This document shows, piece after piece, positions 38,038 to 46,649 of a stretch of 64,000 nucleotides of DNA. The position numbers and the translations under genes are program-made. This DNA is from Allobrachymonas sp. GTDB taxonomy: Bacteria > Pseudomonadota > Gammaproteobacteria > Burkholderiales > Burkholderiaceae_C. Within the stretch, counting starts at the first letter, position 1; every line of letters begins with the position of its first letter. Below the pieces are notes generated by a model. It worked only from the letters and a program-made list of their open reading frames with translations. It was not told the DNA's origin and did no database searches. Where the stretch lies: assembly GCA_030529505.1 (NCBI GenBank), contig JAUMWT010000002.1, positions 62,001 through 126,000 on the forward strand, given 5' to 3'.

Positions 38038-38970
38038 TCAGCGGTAGCGGATGCGGGGATCGATCAGCACGGCCAGCACGTCGCTCAACAGGCCCACGCC
38101 CAGGCCCGCCACCAGCGTGACGAAGAGGCCGCCCTGCAGCATGGGCAGGTCGAGGTTGGTCACGGCGTCGTACAGCAGATTGCCCATGCCGGGAATGGTG
38201 AAGATCACTTCGGTGACCACGCTGCCGCCCATCAGGCTGGCCAGAAAGGTGCTGCCAATGGCCATCGTGCCCGTGAGCGACACGCGCCCGGCGTGCCAGA
38301 GCACGCGCCACGGCGGCAGGCCCTTGGCGCGCGCCGTGCGGATGAAGGATTGCTTGAGCGCGTCCACCGTTTCGCTGCGCACCAGTTGGGCCAGCAGGCC
38401 CATGGGCACGAGCGAGGTGGCAATGACCGGCAGCACCATGTGCCTGGGCGTTGCCCAGCCGCCCGTGGGCAGCCAGCGCAACTGCACGGCCAGAACCAGA
38501 ATCAGCAAGGGCGCCAGCACGTGCATGGGCACGGAAATGACCGTGCGCGTGAGCAGATTGAGCGCCCGGTCGAACCAGCCGCCTTGCCGCGCCGCGGCGA
38601 ACAGGCCCAGCGGCACGGCCATGATCACGGCCAGCGCCATGGCCAGGCCGCCGAGCAGGCCCGAGATGCCCAGCGCCTTCATCACCGCCGGCCGCACGGG
38701 CTTGCGGCTGGCGTAGCCGTAACCAAAATCGCCCTTGAGCAATTGTTTGGTGAAGCTGGCGTACTGCACCAGCAAGGGGCGATCCAGTGCCAGCTCTTCG
38801 CGGATGGCTTGCAGCACCTTCGGGTCGGGCTCGGACTCGGCGATGCGCGCGCGCAGCGTGGCGCGCGCCACATCGGTGCCGGTGAGCGTGGGCAGTGCAA
38901 AAACGAACACCGACAAAGCCAACAGCACCAGCGGCACGGCCACGAGTCGTCGCAGCAAAACGGCGAGCAT
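38038..38970 (-). CDS. Dipeptide/nickel-type ABC transporter permease (DppB-like)
   Basis: A 310-residue inner-membrane permease of the OppB/DppB/NikB group: an N-terminal helix (RRLVAVPLVLLALSVFVFAL), the DPKVLQAIREELALDRPLLVQYASF segment (excerpt REELALDRPLLVQY), GDFGYGYASRKPV, and the EAA motif region FIRTARAKGLPPWRVLWHAGR. ATG 38970 begins 13 bases after the binding-protein stop. Together with the DppC-like partner it forms the translocation pore. Confidence 0.92.
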   Translation of the reverse strand: MLAVLLRRLVAVPLVLLALSVFVFALPTLTGTDVARATLRARIAESEPDPKVLQAIREELALDRPLLVQYASFTKQLLKGDFGYGYASRKPVRPAVMKALGISGLLGGLAMALAVIMAVPLGLFAAARQGGWFDRALNLLTRTVISVPMHVLAPLLILVLAVQLRWLPTGGWATPRHMVLPVIATSLVPMGLLAQLVRSETVDALKQSFIRTARAKGLPPWRVLWHAGRVSLTGTMAIGSTFLASLMGGSVVTEVIFTIPGMGNLLYDAVTNLDLPMLQGGLFVTLVAGLGVGLLSDVLAVLIDPRIRYR

Positions 38971-38982
38971 GGCACGCTTTCC

Positions 38983-40572
38983 TTAGGGGTTCAGCGTGGT
39001 GGTATGCGTCACCAGGTGCTGGTCCAGCGGATCGTGCACGGCCTCTTTCACGCGGCTGGAGAAGACGCGGCGCGAGGTGTCGTTGTACACCGGCAGGCCC
39101 ACCTTGTGGTCGATCAGGTATTGCGCGGCCTTGGCGAAGATGGCGGCGCGGTCTTCGGGCTTCTCGGCCGTGGCCGCGCTTTGCCAGATGGCGTCAAAGT
39201 CTTTTTCGCAGAAGGCGTTCAGGTTGTAGGAACCTTCGCAGCCGAAGTCGCTGGCCAGGAAGCTGGCGGCATCGGGCATGTCGGTGTAGAAGCTGCGCGA
39301 GAGCAGCACCAGATCGTGCTCCTTGGCCATGACCTTGGGCTCGAACACGGTGTTGTAGTCCACCACGTCCAGCGTGATGGCAAAGCCGCCTTGCTCCAGA
39401 TTGTCTTTGATGACGTTGGCGGTGGCGGCCAGTTCGGGGCGGCCGGGGTAGGTCATGAGGTTGAGCTTCAGGTCTTCGGGCTTGACGCCGGATTCGGCAA
39501 TCAGCTTCTTGGCCTGATCCAGAAAGTCGGCCGGGCGGGCGGCGGCCTTGGGCGCCCAGCTCACGCCGCCGAAGTAGCCGGCGGCCGGCGCGCCCATGCC
39601 TTCGAGCACGGCGGCCACGATGGCGTCGCGGTCGATCAGCAGGTCAATGGCCTGGCGGATTTTCTCGTTCTTGAGCGTGGGCTTGGTGAAGTTGACGTAG
39701 AGCGTGGAAGCGCGCGGCAGCTCGATGTTGTCGGCCACCAGGGCGCTGTCTTTCTTGGCCTCGAGCACGTTGTTGGGCGCGATGGAGTTGGCCACGTGCA
39801 CTTCGCTCACTTTCAGGGCATTGAAGCGGGCGGCTGCATCAGCGATGAAGCGCACTTCCACACCGGCCAGTTGGGGCTTGCCGCCCCAGTAGTCGTCAAA
39901 GCGTTCCAGCGTCAGGCCCACGCCGGCTTCGTGTTTGCTGATTTTGTAGGGGCCGCTGCTGAAGCCGATGGGGTTGACGGGGTCGCTGGCGAAAGCGCCC
40001 TTGGCCAGAATGGCGGTGCTCGGGCCGCCCAGGCGCAGGGGCAGGACGGGGTCGGGCTTGGTGGTGGAGATTTTGACGGTGTCGGCATCCACCGCTTCGG
40101 CCACGAGGCCCGTGCCTTTGAGGGCGCGCGGCGGCGTGGCGGCTTTCATGATGTGGCTCAGCGAGGCGACGACGGCTTCTGAATCCAGCATGCTGCCGTC
40201 GTGGAATTTCACGTCGGTGCGCAGGTCGAATTCCCAGCTCGTGTCGCCAGTGCGGCGCCATTGCGTGGCCAGGGCGGGATGGGCCTTGCCGTCGAGCGTG
40301 ACGCGCACCAGGGCTTCGGTCGCGCCGGCTTGCATCAGGTTGTAGGCGGCGTCGCCTTCAATGGCCAGTGTGCCTCTGTCTTTGAAGGACGTGGCAATGC
40401 GCAGGACGTTGTCGCCCGCAGGCGCGGCGCTGGCTGCAGGGGCCGAGCCGGGCGCGGAGGCGGCTGGCGGCGCGGCTTTTTCGCCGCAGGCCACCAGCGC
40501 CACGGCCAGCGACAGGGCCGAAAGCCCGTAGGCAAAGGGGCGGCTGACAAAAGAATGTTTGGAGGTTTGCAT
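38983..40572 (-). CDS. ABC transporter substrate-binding lipoprotein, family 5
   Basis: A 529-residue SBP_bac_5 (DppA/NikA/CntA fold) protein. The signal peptide ends in the lipobox ALVAC (Cys29), followed by an Ala/Pro/Ser linker (30-55). Body motifs: LVRVTLDGKAHPALATQWRR, WEFDLRTDVKFHDGSMLDSEAVV (excerpt DLRTDVKFHDG), GSGPYKI-like FSSGPYKISKH and FVNFTKP-like YVNFTKPTLKNEKIRQAIDLLIDRDAIV (excerpt LKNEKIRQAIDLLIDR), typical of the family. It would bind the imported ligand at the inner-membrane face. ATG 40572 is chosen over an upstream in-frame start because of the signal peptide. Ligand unknown. Confidence 0.92.
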   Translation of the reverse strand: MQTSKHSFVSRPFAYGLSALSLAVALVACGEKAAPPAASAPGSAPAASAAPAGDNVLRIATSFKDRGTLAIEGDAAYNLMQAGATEALVRVTLDGKAHPALATQWRRTGDTSWEFDLRTDVKFHDGSMLDSEAVVASLSHIMKAATPPRALKGTGLVAEAVDADTVKISTTKPDPVLPLRLGGPSTAILAKGAFASDPVNPIGFSSGPYKISKHEAGVGLTLERFDDYWGGKPQLAGVEVRFIADAAARFNALKVSEVHVANSIAPNNVLEAKKDSALVADNIELPRASTLYVNFTKPTLKNEKIRQAIDLLIDRDAIVAAVLEGMGAPAAGYFGGVSWAPKAAARPADFLDQAKKLIAESGVKPEDLKLNLMTYPGRPELAATANVIKDNLEQGGFAITLDVVDYNTVFEPKVMAKEHDLVLLSRSFYTDMPDAASFLASDFGCEGSYNLNAFCEKDFDAIWQSAATAEKPEDRAAIFAKAAQYLIDHKVGLPVYNDTSRRVFSSRVKEAVHDPLDQHLVTHTTTLNP

Positions 40573-40944
40573 GGCTGTGAAATCACCTTTCTTTTGGGTC
40601 AATGGATGCGCTGACAAAGCAGAAAAAACATCCCGTGCTGCATCCATCGTTCAAAGCGCGGGATAGAGAAAAGAATTTGAAAAGAACCGGCATCGGGGGC
40701 CTGAGCCGTTTGGGACGATGGCTTGAGCGGCCTGGCGAATCCGGCGGCAACCCCGGCTTGCAGTGATTGGGCATGGGATAACGGCTTGGCTGCGGCGGCT
40801 GGAGGGCGGCGAGCCGCGCAGGGCGGTTTGCGCCAAGCCAGGCCGTTGCGGGGCTCGGGCGCGGCTCGCGTCCGGCTGCAGCTTCCGACCGCGTTCAACC
40901 CAGGTTCCATGCCAGTGTGCCGCCACCATCATCAATCCCCTGGC
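40573..40944. other. Spacer between methyltransferase and transporter genes
   Basis: About 372 bases separate the double methyltransferase from the binding-protein gene. An ATCCCG...CGGGAT pair at 40631-40665 could form a loose hairpin; no T-run or gene is visible. A promoter for the transporter genes may lie here, but I could not identify one. Confidence 0.4.
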
Positions 40945-42501
40945 TCATGCCTTTGGCGCATGGCCCCAAACGACGTAGGTTTCGCCATCGTCGTGCTCGC
41001 TGCCCATGGTGCGCAGATTCATGGCGTGCACTTCGTCGAGCAAGCGCCACTGCACGTTGGTGTAGCCCGCGGCTTCGAGCAGGGCGGCCACCTTGGGCGC
41101 GTGGTTGTCTTGCATCAGCGGCAGGTTGTTGCGGGTGCGGGCGTTGTACACCTCGTGCCACAGCTCGTACCAGGGCTTGCCCACGTAGTCGCTTTGCTTC
41201 CAGCCCTTGGCGAACCAGGTGCCGTCAAACACGGCCAGCACGCCGCCGGGCTTGAGCAGCTTCTTGGCCTCGGTGAGGGTGCGCATGGGGTCGGGCAGGG
41301 TCCAGAACAGGTAGCGGCTCACCACCGCGTCGTAAGAGGCAGGCTCGCCCGTGGGGGTGGTGGCATTGCCCAGTTCAAACGTCACGTTGTTCAGGCCCTG
41401 CGCCTGCGCGTCCTGGCGGGCGCGCTTGAGCATGTTTTCGGCGGTGTCGATGCCGCGCACCTGATGGCCCATGTGCGCCAGGTTCAGGCTCACGAAGCCG
41501 GGGCCGCAGCCCAGGTCGAGCACATTGGCGGGCGCGGGCGGCAGCACGCTGGCGAATTCCTTGCGCCAGGCCGCATCGGCTTCTTCGCGGTTGTAGCCGG
41601 GGGCGTGCTGCACTTCGGTGTCGTACTCCTGCGAGCGTTTGGGGTCGTTCCAGTAATTGAGGATTTGCTCGGTAACGGAATTTTTGCCCTGCTCCACAAA
41701 GGGCCGGCTCTTGATGCCCATGAGCACGCGGTCGTCAAAGCGTTGCCAGATGGTGTTGACTTCGGTGCAGCCGGCCTGGCGCAAGGCCAGCGCGTGCAGG
41801 CTCAGGGTGTTGAGCTTGGAGGTGTGGCGGTCGCCGTAGAGCTTGTCGGCCTCGGCCTGGCGCTGGGCGCGCTCGGCAAAGGCGGGCTTGAGCGCGGCTT
41901 CCTGCTCCATCGCCTGCCACCAGGCATCCCAGTCCAGCACGTCGGGCTGGGCCAGCGAGCGTTTGAGGGCGCGGTCTTTGTCGGCCTCGGCCAGATGGCG
42001 CGAGACGCGGTCGGGCAGCTCGTAGGCGAAATGGTCGCCATTCAAAAACATGCCGCCTTCGGGCATGAGGGCGGCAACGTCGCTGTAAGCCTTGATGAGC
42101 TGCTCGGGCCGCAGCCAGTGCAGGGCGGTGGTGGAAACGGCCGCGTCGATCTGCTGCGTGGGCAGTTGCGCCGTCCAGTCGGGCGCGCGCATGTCCACGT
42201 CCACGATCGTGACGCGATCGCCAAAACGCGCCAGAAAATGGCGCGCCATGGTCAGCAGCACGGGGTCGGAATCGACCGCAATGGCCTTGGCCAGCGGAAA
42301 GGCATCGAGCATGCGCTGGGTGAGCGAACCCGGGCCGCAGCCCAGGTCGATGAAGGTGAATTGCGTGCCCACATGGTCGGCCAGGGCCTGCTGCATCACG
42401 GCAAAGCGGTCTTCGCGAAATTCGATGTAGGCGGTCTGCTGCCGGTCCCACGAGGCCAGCAGGGCGGCCCAATCGGTGTTGGCGTTGTTTGAGGCGTTCA
42501 T
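40945..42501 (-). CDS. Tandem two-domain class I SAM-dependent methyltransferase
   Basis: A 518-residue protein made of two Rossmann methyltransferase domains. Domain 1 (about 25-265) has motif I FIDLGCGPGSL (50-60) and the acidic SAM-ribose contact AVDSDP. Domain 2 (about 275-515) has VLDLGCGPGFVSLNL (327-341), GIDTAENML, and the late VFDGTWF and LPLMQDN motifs. Domain 2 closely resembles the separate methyltransferase encoded just upstream, so one arose by duplication. ATG 42501 has AGGAG at six bases and overlaps the upstream stop (ATGA). Substrate unknown; linkage to importer and exporter genes suggests modification of a transported small molecule. Confidence 0.85.
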   Translation of the reverse strand: MNASNNANTDWAALLASWDRQQTAYIEFREDRFAVMQQALADHVGTQFTFIDLGCGPGSLTQRMLDAFPLAKAIAVDSDPVLLTMARHFLARFGDRVTIVDVDMRAPDWTAQLPTQQIDAAVSTTALHWLRPEQLIKAYSDVAALMPEGGMFLNGDHFAYELPDRVSRHLAEADKDRALKRSLAQPDVLDWDAWWQAMEQEAALKPAFAERAQRQAEADKLYGDRHTSKLNTLSLHALALRQAGCTEVNTIWQRFDDRVLMGIKSRPFVEQGKNSVTEQILNYWNDPKRSQEYDTEVQHAPGYNREEADAAWRKEFASVLPPAPANVLDLGCGPGFVSLNLAHMGHQVRGIDTAENMLKRARQDAQAQGLNNVTFELGNATTPTGEPASYDAVVSRYLFWTLPDPMRTLTEAKKLLKPGGVLAVFDGTWFAKGWKQSDYVGKPWYELWHEVYNARTRNNLPLMQDNHAPKVAALLEAAGYTNVQWRLLDEVHAMNLRTMGSEHDDGETYVVWGHAPKA

Positions 42502-43247
42502 TTTTTCTCCTGGGGTTTGAAGCCGCGCACGACGTACAGGCTGTCTTGCGGCCATTCCTGGCTGTGGTATTGGCGATAGACGGCGTTGGCGTGCGCCATC
42601 ATTTCGAACTGCACGTCCACGAAGCCCGCGTCTTGCAGGATGGCGGCCACTTTTTCGGGCGGGTTGTCGTGCATCAGGGGCAGGCTGGCCTGCACCTCGG
42701 GCGTGTAGGAATCAAGCCAGATCTTGTCGCGCGGCTTGCTGGGGTCGCGCTGCTGCCACATCTCGCGGTTTTTGTACCAGGTGCCATCGAACACGGCCAG
42801 CATGCCGCCCGGGCGCAGCAGTTGCAGCGCGCCGCGCGCGGCGGCCAGCGGGTCGGGCAGCGTCCAGTACACCCAGCGGGCGGTGACGACGTCGAAATGA
42901 TTGGCGGGCAGGCTGGCCTGCGGCTGCATGGCATTGCCTTGCACGAAGCGGATGTCGAGCTGGCGATCCGCGGCTTTCTGGCGGGCGGCGGCGAGCATGT
43001 TCTCGCCCTGATCCAGCCCCGTGACCCGATGCCCCAGCCCGGCCAGCAATACGCTGGCAAAGCCCGTGCCGCAGCCGATGTCGGCGATTTGCACGGGCGC
43101 AGGGGGCAGATAGCGTTGGAATTCTTCGCGCCAGACGGCGTCGTCGCGTTCCACGCCAATGCCTTCGGCATGGCCCGCGTCGTATTCATCGACGCAAAGA
43201 TGTGAATTCCAGAAGGCATTGACCTGTCGGGTGGCGCTGGCAGTCAT
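42498..43247 (-). CDS. Class I SAM-dependent methyltransferase
   Basis: A 249-residue single-domain methyltransferase: IADIGCGTGFASVLLAGLGH (54-73) is motif I, followed by GLDQGENML, WVYWTLPDP (125-133), LLRPGGMLAVFDGTWY (143-158) and LPLMHDN. The last motifs are shared with the second domain of the neighbouring double methyltransferase (RYLFWTLPDP, VFDGTWF, LPLMQDN). No ribosome site is visible before ATG 43247. Its stop overlaps the next start, so the two are translationally coupled; it heads the cluster. The 249-base region upstream to marC carries no gene. Confidence 0.85.
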   Translation of the reverse strand: MTASATRQVNAFWNSHLCVDEYDAGHAEGIGVERDDAVWREEFQRYLPPAPVQIADIGCGTGFASVLLAGLGHRVTGLDQGENMLAAARQKAADRQLDIRFVQGNAMQPQASLPANHFDVVTARWVYWTLPDPLAAARGALQLLRPGGMLAVFDGTWYKNREMWQQRDPSKPRDKIWLDSYTPEVQASLPLMHDNPPEKVAAILQDAGFVDVQFEMMAHANAVYRQYHSQEWPQDSLYVVRGFKPQEKK

Positions 43248-43496
43248 GGTTTTTGAGGAGATGTTGGGGACAGTTTGTATGACACATGGGTGAATGTATC
43301 ACCCTTGGGATTGAGAGGCAATCTCAGGCCCATTTTCAGAGGGGCGCGCTCTGGTTTGGGCGGGTGCGCCCTTGTTATGGGCTGGCTGGCGTTCTGCGTG
43401 CGTTTGCGGCGCGCGCCGGGGAGGCGCGGCGCAGCTTGCACGGGCCGGTGAGGCGGCCGAGCCGGCGCATCAAGCGCATCAAGCCCGGCAGGCCCA

Positions 43497-44144
43497 TCAG
43501 CCCATGATGGCGGGGAACATTTTCTTCAGCCCCTCGCTGATCACTTCCACGCTCATCGAGGCCAGCACCAGGCCCATGAGGCGCGTCATCACATTGATGC
43601 CGGTGCGCCCCATGAAGCGGGCGATGTGCGGCGCGGCGGAATAGCTCAGGTACACCGAGGCGGCCACCAGCGCGGTGTAGAGCAGCAGCACGAGCATTTC
43701 GAGCCAGTTTTGCGTGCGGTTGGCAAAAATCACCATGGTGGACATGCTGGCCGGCCCCGTGAGCATGGGAATGGCCAGCGGAATCACCGCGATGCTGGCC
43801 TGGCTGGCGGCGTAGCTGGTTTCTTCGACATTGGTTTTGGATTTGACCGGCTGGGCGTTGAGCATGCTCAGCGCGCTCATGATGAGCAGGATGCCGCCGG
43901 CGACCTGAAAGCTTGCCAGCGAAATGCCGAAGAAGGACAGGATGCGCAGGCCCAGCAGGGCGCAGACGAGCAGCACCACCAGCACCGTCAGGCTGGTGGC
44001 GCGGATGGTCTTCTTGCGCTCCAGATCGCTGAAGCCGTTGGTCAGGTGGATGAAGATGGGGATGCTCGCCAGCGGGTTGACCAGCGCCAGCAGCGTGATC
44101 AGCGGTTGCAGAGAAAGGGATGACAGATCGAAGGTGAAAGACAT
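43497..44144 (-). CDS. MarC family integral membrane protein
   Basis: A 215-residue MarC/UPF0056 protein with about six hydrophobic helices. The conserved openings PLITLLALVNPLASIPIFI and IPLAIPMLTGPASMSTMVI, and the late GRTGINVMTRLMGLVLASMSVEVI (excerpt INVMTRLMGLVLASMSVE) are characteristic. Function is unsettled; the older link to multiple antibiotic resistance has not held up. ATG 44144 matches the family start, upstream in-frame sequence does not. Confidence 0.9.
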   Translation of the reverse strand: MSFTFDLSSLSLQPLITLLALVNPLASIPIFIHLTNGFSDLERKKTIRATSLTVLVVLLVCALLGLRILSFFGISLASFQVAGGILLIMSALSMLNAQPVKSKTNVEETSYAASQASIAVIPLAIPMLTGPASMSTMVIFANRTQNWLEMLVLLLYTALVAASVYLSYSAAPHIARFMGRTGINVMTRLMGLVLASMSVEVISEGLKKMFPAIMG

Positions 44145-44409
44145 GGTGGCGGGGTGGCTAGTGGTTGGGGGCAGAAAGAAAAGAAAGGCGCTTGCGCGGC
44201 GGATTGTGAATGGGCTGGGAAGAAGAGCTTGCAGCGGGGCGTGACGATAGGGGCAATGGTGTGGGGCCGGGGAGCTTGCGTGATGGCTGCGGATTGACGT
44301 GATGGGGCAGAGAGCGGCTGAGCGGCCGCACGAATCATGCAGCACTGCGCTTAGTGCGTCCCGGCGGCTTCAGTCCATGCGCTCAGTCTGGGGTCTTGCA
44401 TTTTTTTGC

Positions 44410-46296
44410 TTAATGGCCTGCGCCGCCAGCCGATGCGCCACCAGGCACCACGGCCTGCGGCGCGTAGGCGCCCGGAAAGGCGGTGGCAAAAGGGTCTTGC
44501 TCGGCCGGGGTGAGGGCGCGGCTGGTGCTTGGGCTGGCGCTGCCTGCGTCGCTTGTGTGGGCGGCATCGGCCGGGTGGGCAGGCATGTCGGGGGTGATGC
44601 TGGGTACGGCCCCGTCACCGGCCGGGGCAAAGGCCGCTGCGGGTGCAGGCAAGGCTGCGGTGGAGGCAGCAGGAGCGTCGGCGGGCCGCTCCATCGTCCA
44701 GTCCACCAGCGCCTCGAACGCGGGGCGTGCGGCGGCCGCGCCTGCGCCATTGGCCATGGCCACCAGCACATAGTGTTTGCCGTTGTTGGCCAGCACATAG
44801 CCCGCCAGGGCCGAAGCGTTGTTGAGCGTGCCCGTTTTCAGGTGCGAGCTGCCGGGCTGGCGCACGCGGCTGCGGCGCAGGGTGCCGTCAATGCCCGCAA
44901 TGGGCATGGATGAGACGAATTCGGACATCGAAGGCGACTTCCACATTGCCTGCAACATCGCGCCCATGGAAGAGGCGCTGATGCGATCCGTGCGCGACAG
45001 GCCCGAACCGTTGCTGATCGTGGGCGGCGGCGCATCGCCCAGGCGCGAGCGCCACCATTGCTGCACGGTGGCGTTGGCGCTGTCGTAGCTGCCGCGGCCA
45101 GTGGCGTGCAGGCCCATGCTCAAAAACACCTGGCTGGCCATCACGTTGTTGCTGTATTTGTTGATGTCGCGAATGACTTCGGTGAGCGCAGGCGAGACGG
45201 CCTCGGCCAGCGGCGGGCGCTGGCGCAGCGCTTCGGGCACGGGGGCAAAGCGCACCTGGCCCGTGATGCGCCCGCCCAGTTGCAGCCACATGCCGGCAAT
45301 GGCGCGCGCGGCAAACTCATCGGGCGCGGCATAGGCCAGGGCCCAGCTCTTGCTGCCGCAAGCGCTGGGGTAGTGGCCGCTGAAGCTGATGGTGCGGCTG
45401 CTGCCAACGGCAGCGCCCAGCTTGTTGTGCCAGGCGCCGCAATCGCTGTTTGACAGGGGCAGGGTGGGCGTGACCGTGACGCCCGCCAGCGGCGGCGTGA
45501 GGCCCACGCGAGCCACCCCCTGCGCCGGGTCGGGCGTGAAGTTGAGCACCAAAGCCTTGAAATTGACGAGCAGCGCATCAGGCGCGGCGTTGTAGGGGCG
45601 CAGCGGCTCGCCATCAAAGGCGCCCGCCTCGTGCGGCGGCAGGGCAAAGGCGGTGTTGTCCAGCACCAGGTCGCCCTCGATGTGTTGAATGCCCGCCTGG
45701 CGGATTTGTTGCAGCAGCAGCCACAAGCGCTCCACCACCAGCTTGGGGTCGCCCTGGCCCTGGATGTAGAGGTTGCCGCGCAAAGTGTCGTGCTGCAGGC
45801 TGCCATCGGCCCATACCGGCGTGCGCCAGGTGTAGGCTGCGCCCAGCACATCCAGCGCAGCGGCGGTGGTCACCAGCTTCATGACCGAAGCGGGGTTCAG
45901 CGCCGTGCCCGTGTTCAGGTTCACCAGCGGTGCGCCGCCATCGGCCGGGGCCACCAGCAGGGCCACCTGCTCGATCGGCAGGCGCGCGCGCGCCAAGGCA
46001 GCCGTCACTTCGGGCGGCACACCTGTGGCGGCAGCCAGCTCGGCCAAAGCGGGCGTGGGCGCATCGTCAAACACCTGGTGCTGCGCGGCTGCTGGGGCAC
46101 TGGCCGGTGCCGATGCACTGCGCACTGCCGCGGCAGATGTTGCGCTGGAAGCCGTGTTACCCGCCGGGGCGTTGGCGCTGCATGCGGCCAACAGGTGCAG
46201 AAAGCAGGAGGCAGCCACGCAGGCCCACCAGCTCATGCGCGGTTTGCGATGGTTGAATGAAGAAAGGGGCTGTGCAGTGAAACAGTGCGGGCGCAT
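44410..46296 (-). CDS. dacB: D-alanyl-D-alanine carboxypeptidase/endopeptidase (PBP4, S13)
   Basis: A 628-residue class C low-molecular-mass penicillin-binding protein, periplasmic, trimming or cleaving peptidoglycan cross-links. Active-site motifs: SVMK (137-140), SNN in INKYSNNVMA, and KTG in HLKTGTLNNA. A signal sequence ends at LLAAC (Cys39), so it may be lipid-anchored. ATG 46296 supplies the basic n-region HRKPR that the later Met21 lacks, hence the choice. Both ends carry extra Ala/Pro/Ser-rich stretches (about 40-75 and 535-628), making it longer than the usual 480. Confidence 0.9.
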   Translation of the reverse strand: MRPHCFTAQPLSSFNHRKPRMSWWACVAASCFLHLLAACSANAPAGNTASSATSAAAVRSASAPASAPAAAQHQVFDDAPTPALAELAAATGVPPEVTAALARARLPIEQVALLVAPADGGAPLVNLNTGTALNPASVMKLVTTAAALDVLGAAYTWRTPVWADGSLQHDTLRGNLYIQGQGDPKLVVERLWLLLQQIRQAGIQHIEGDLVLDNTAFALPPHEAGAFDGEPLRPYNAAPDALLVNFKALVLNFTPDPAQGVARVGLTPPLAGVTVTPTLPLSNSDCGAWHNKLGAAVGSSRTISFSGHYPSACGSKSWALAYAAPDEFAARAIAGMWLQLGGRITGQVRFAPVPEALRQRPPLAEAVSPALTEVIRDINKYSNNVMASQVFLSMGLHATGRGSYDSANATVQQWWRSRLGDAPPPTISNGSGLSRTDRISASSMGAMLQAMWKSPSMSEFVSSMPIAGIDGTLRRSRVRQPGSSHLKTGTLNNASALAGYVLANNGKHYVLVAMANGAGAAAARPAFEALVDWTMERPADAPAASTAALPAPAAAFAPAGDGAVPSITPDMPAHPADAAHTSDAGSASPSTSRALTPAEQDPFATAFPGAYAPQAVVPGGASAGGAGH

Positions 46297-46649
46297 GGCG
46301 CGTGGGGCAGGGCGGAATCATCAAAAGGTGAAAGTGTAGTGGTTTGTGACAAACGGTTGTGCAGAGAAAGAGAGTTCTAAGCATTGGCCAGCAATACAAA
46401 CAGATCAGGCCGCTGAGGCTGATGTTTTGAACCATACGAACGGCACAAGTGCTGACCTTTCATTGGCCGCCAATCAGACAACGATGGGAAAAACGTAAAA
46501 ACATTGGCCCCAATTGGCAGCAAGAACAGATTGGCTGTTCATGATGTCCGTTCTCGTTCATTTCCTGTCATCGCAGTACACTGCGCTGGGGTTTGTGGCT
46601 TCAATAACGAGGTGGCCGTTTCAACATCCGATTTGAATGAAGGCAAAAA
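46297..46649. other. AT-richer intergenic region before the FAH gene
   Basis: Base composition drops noticeably here relative to the flanks and stays low through 47705. The short phrase ATTGGC/GCCAAT recurs (CATTGGCC, CATTGGCCGCCAAT, CATTGGCCCCAATTGGC at 46382-46515), giving several overlapping palindromes. No gene is seen; this may be a regulatory region for the downstream gene. Confidence 0.4.
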
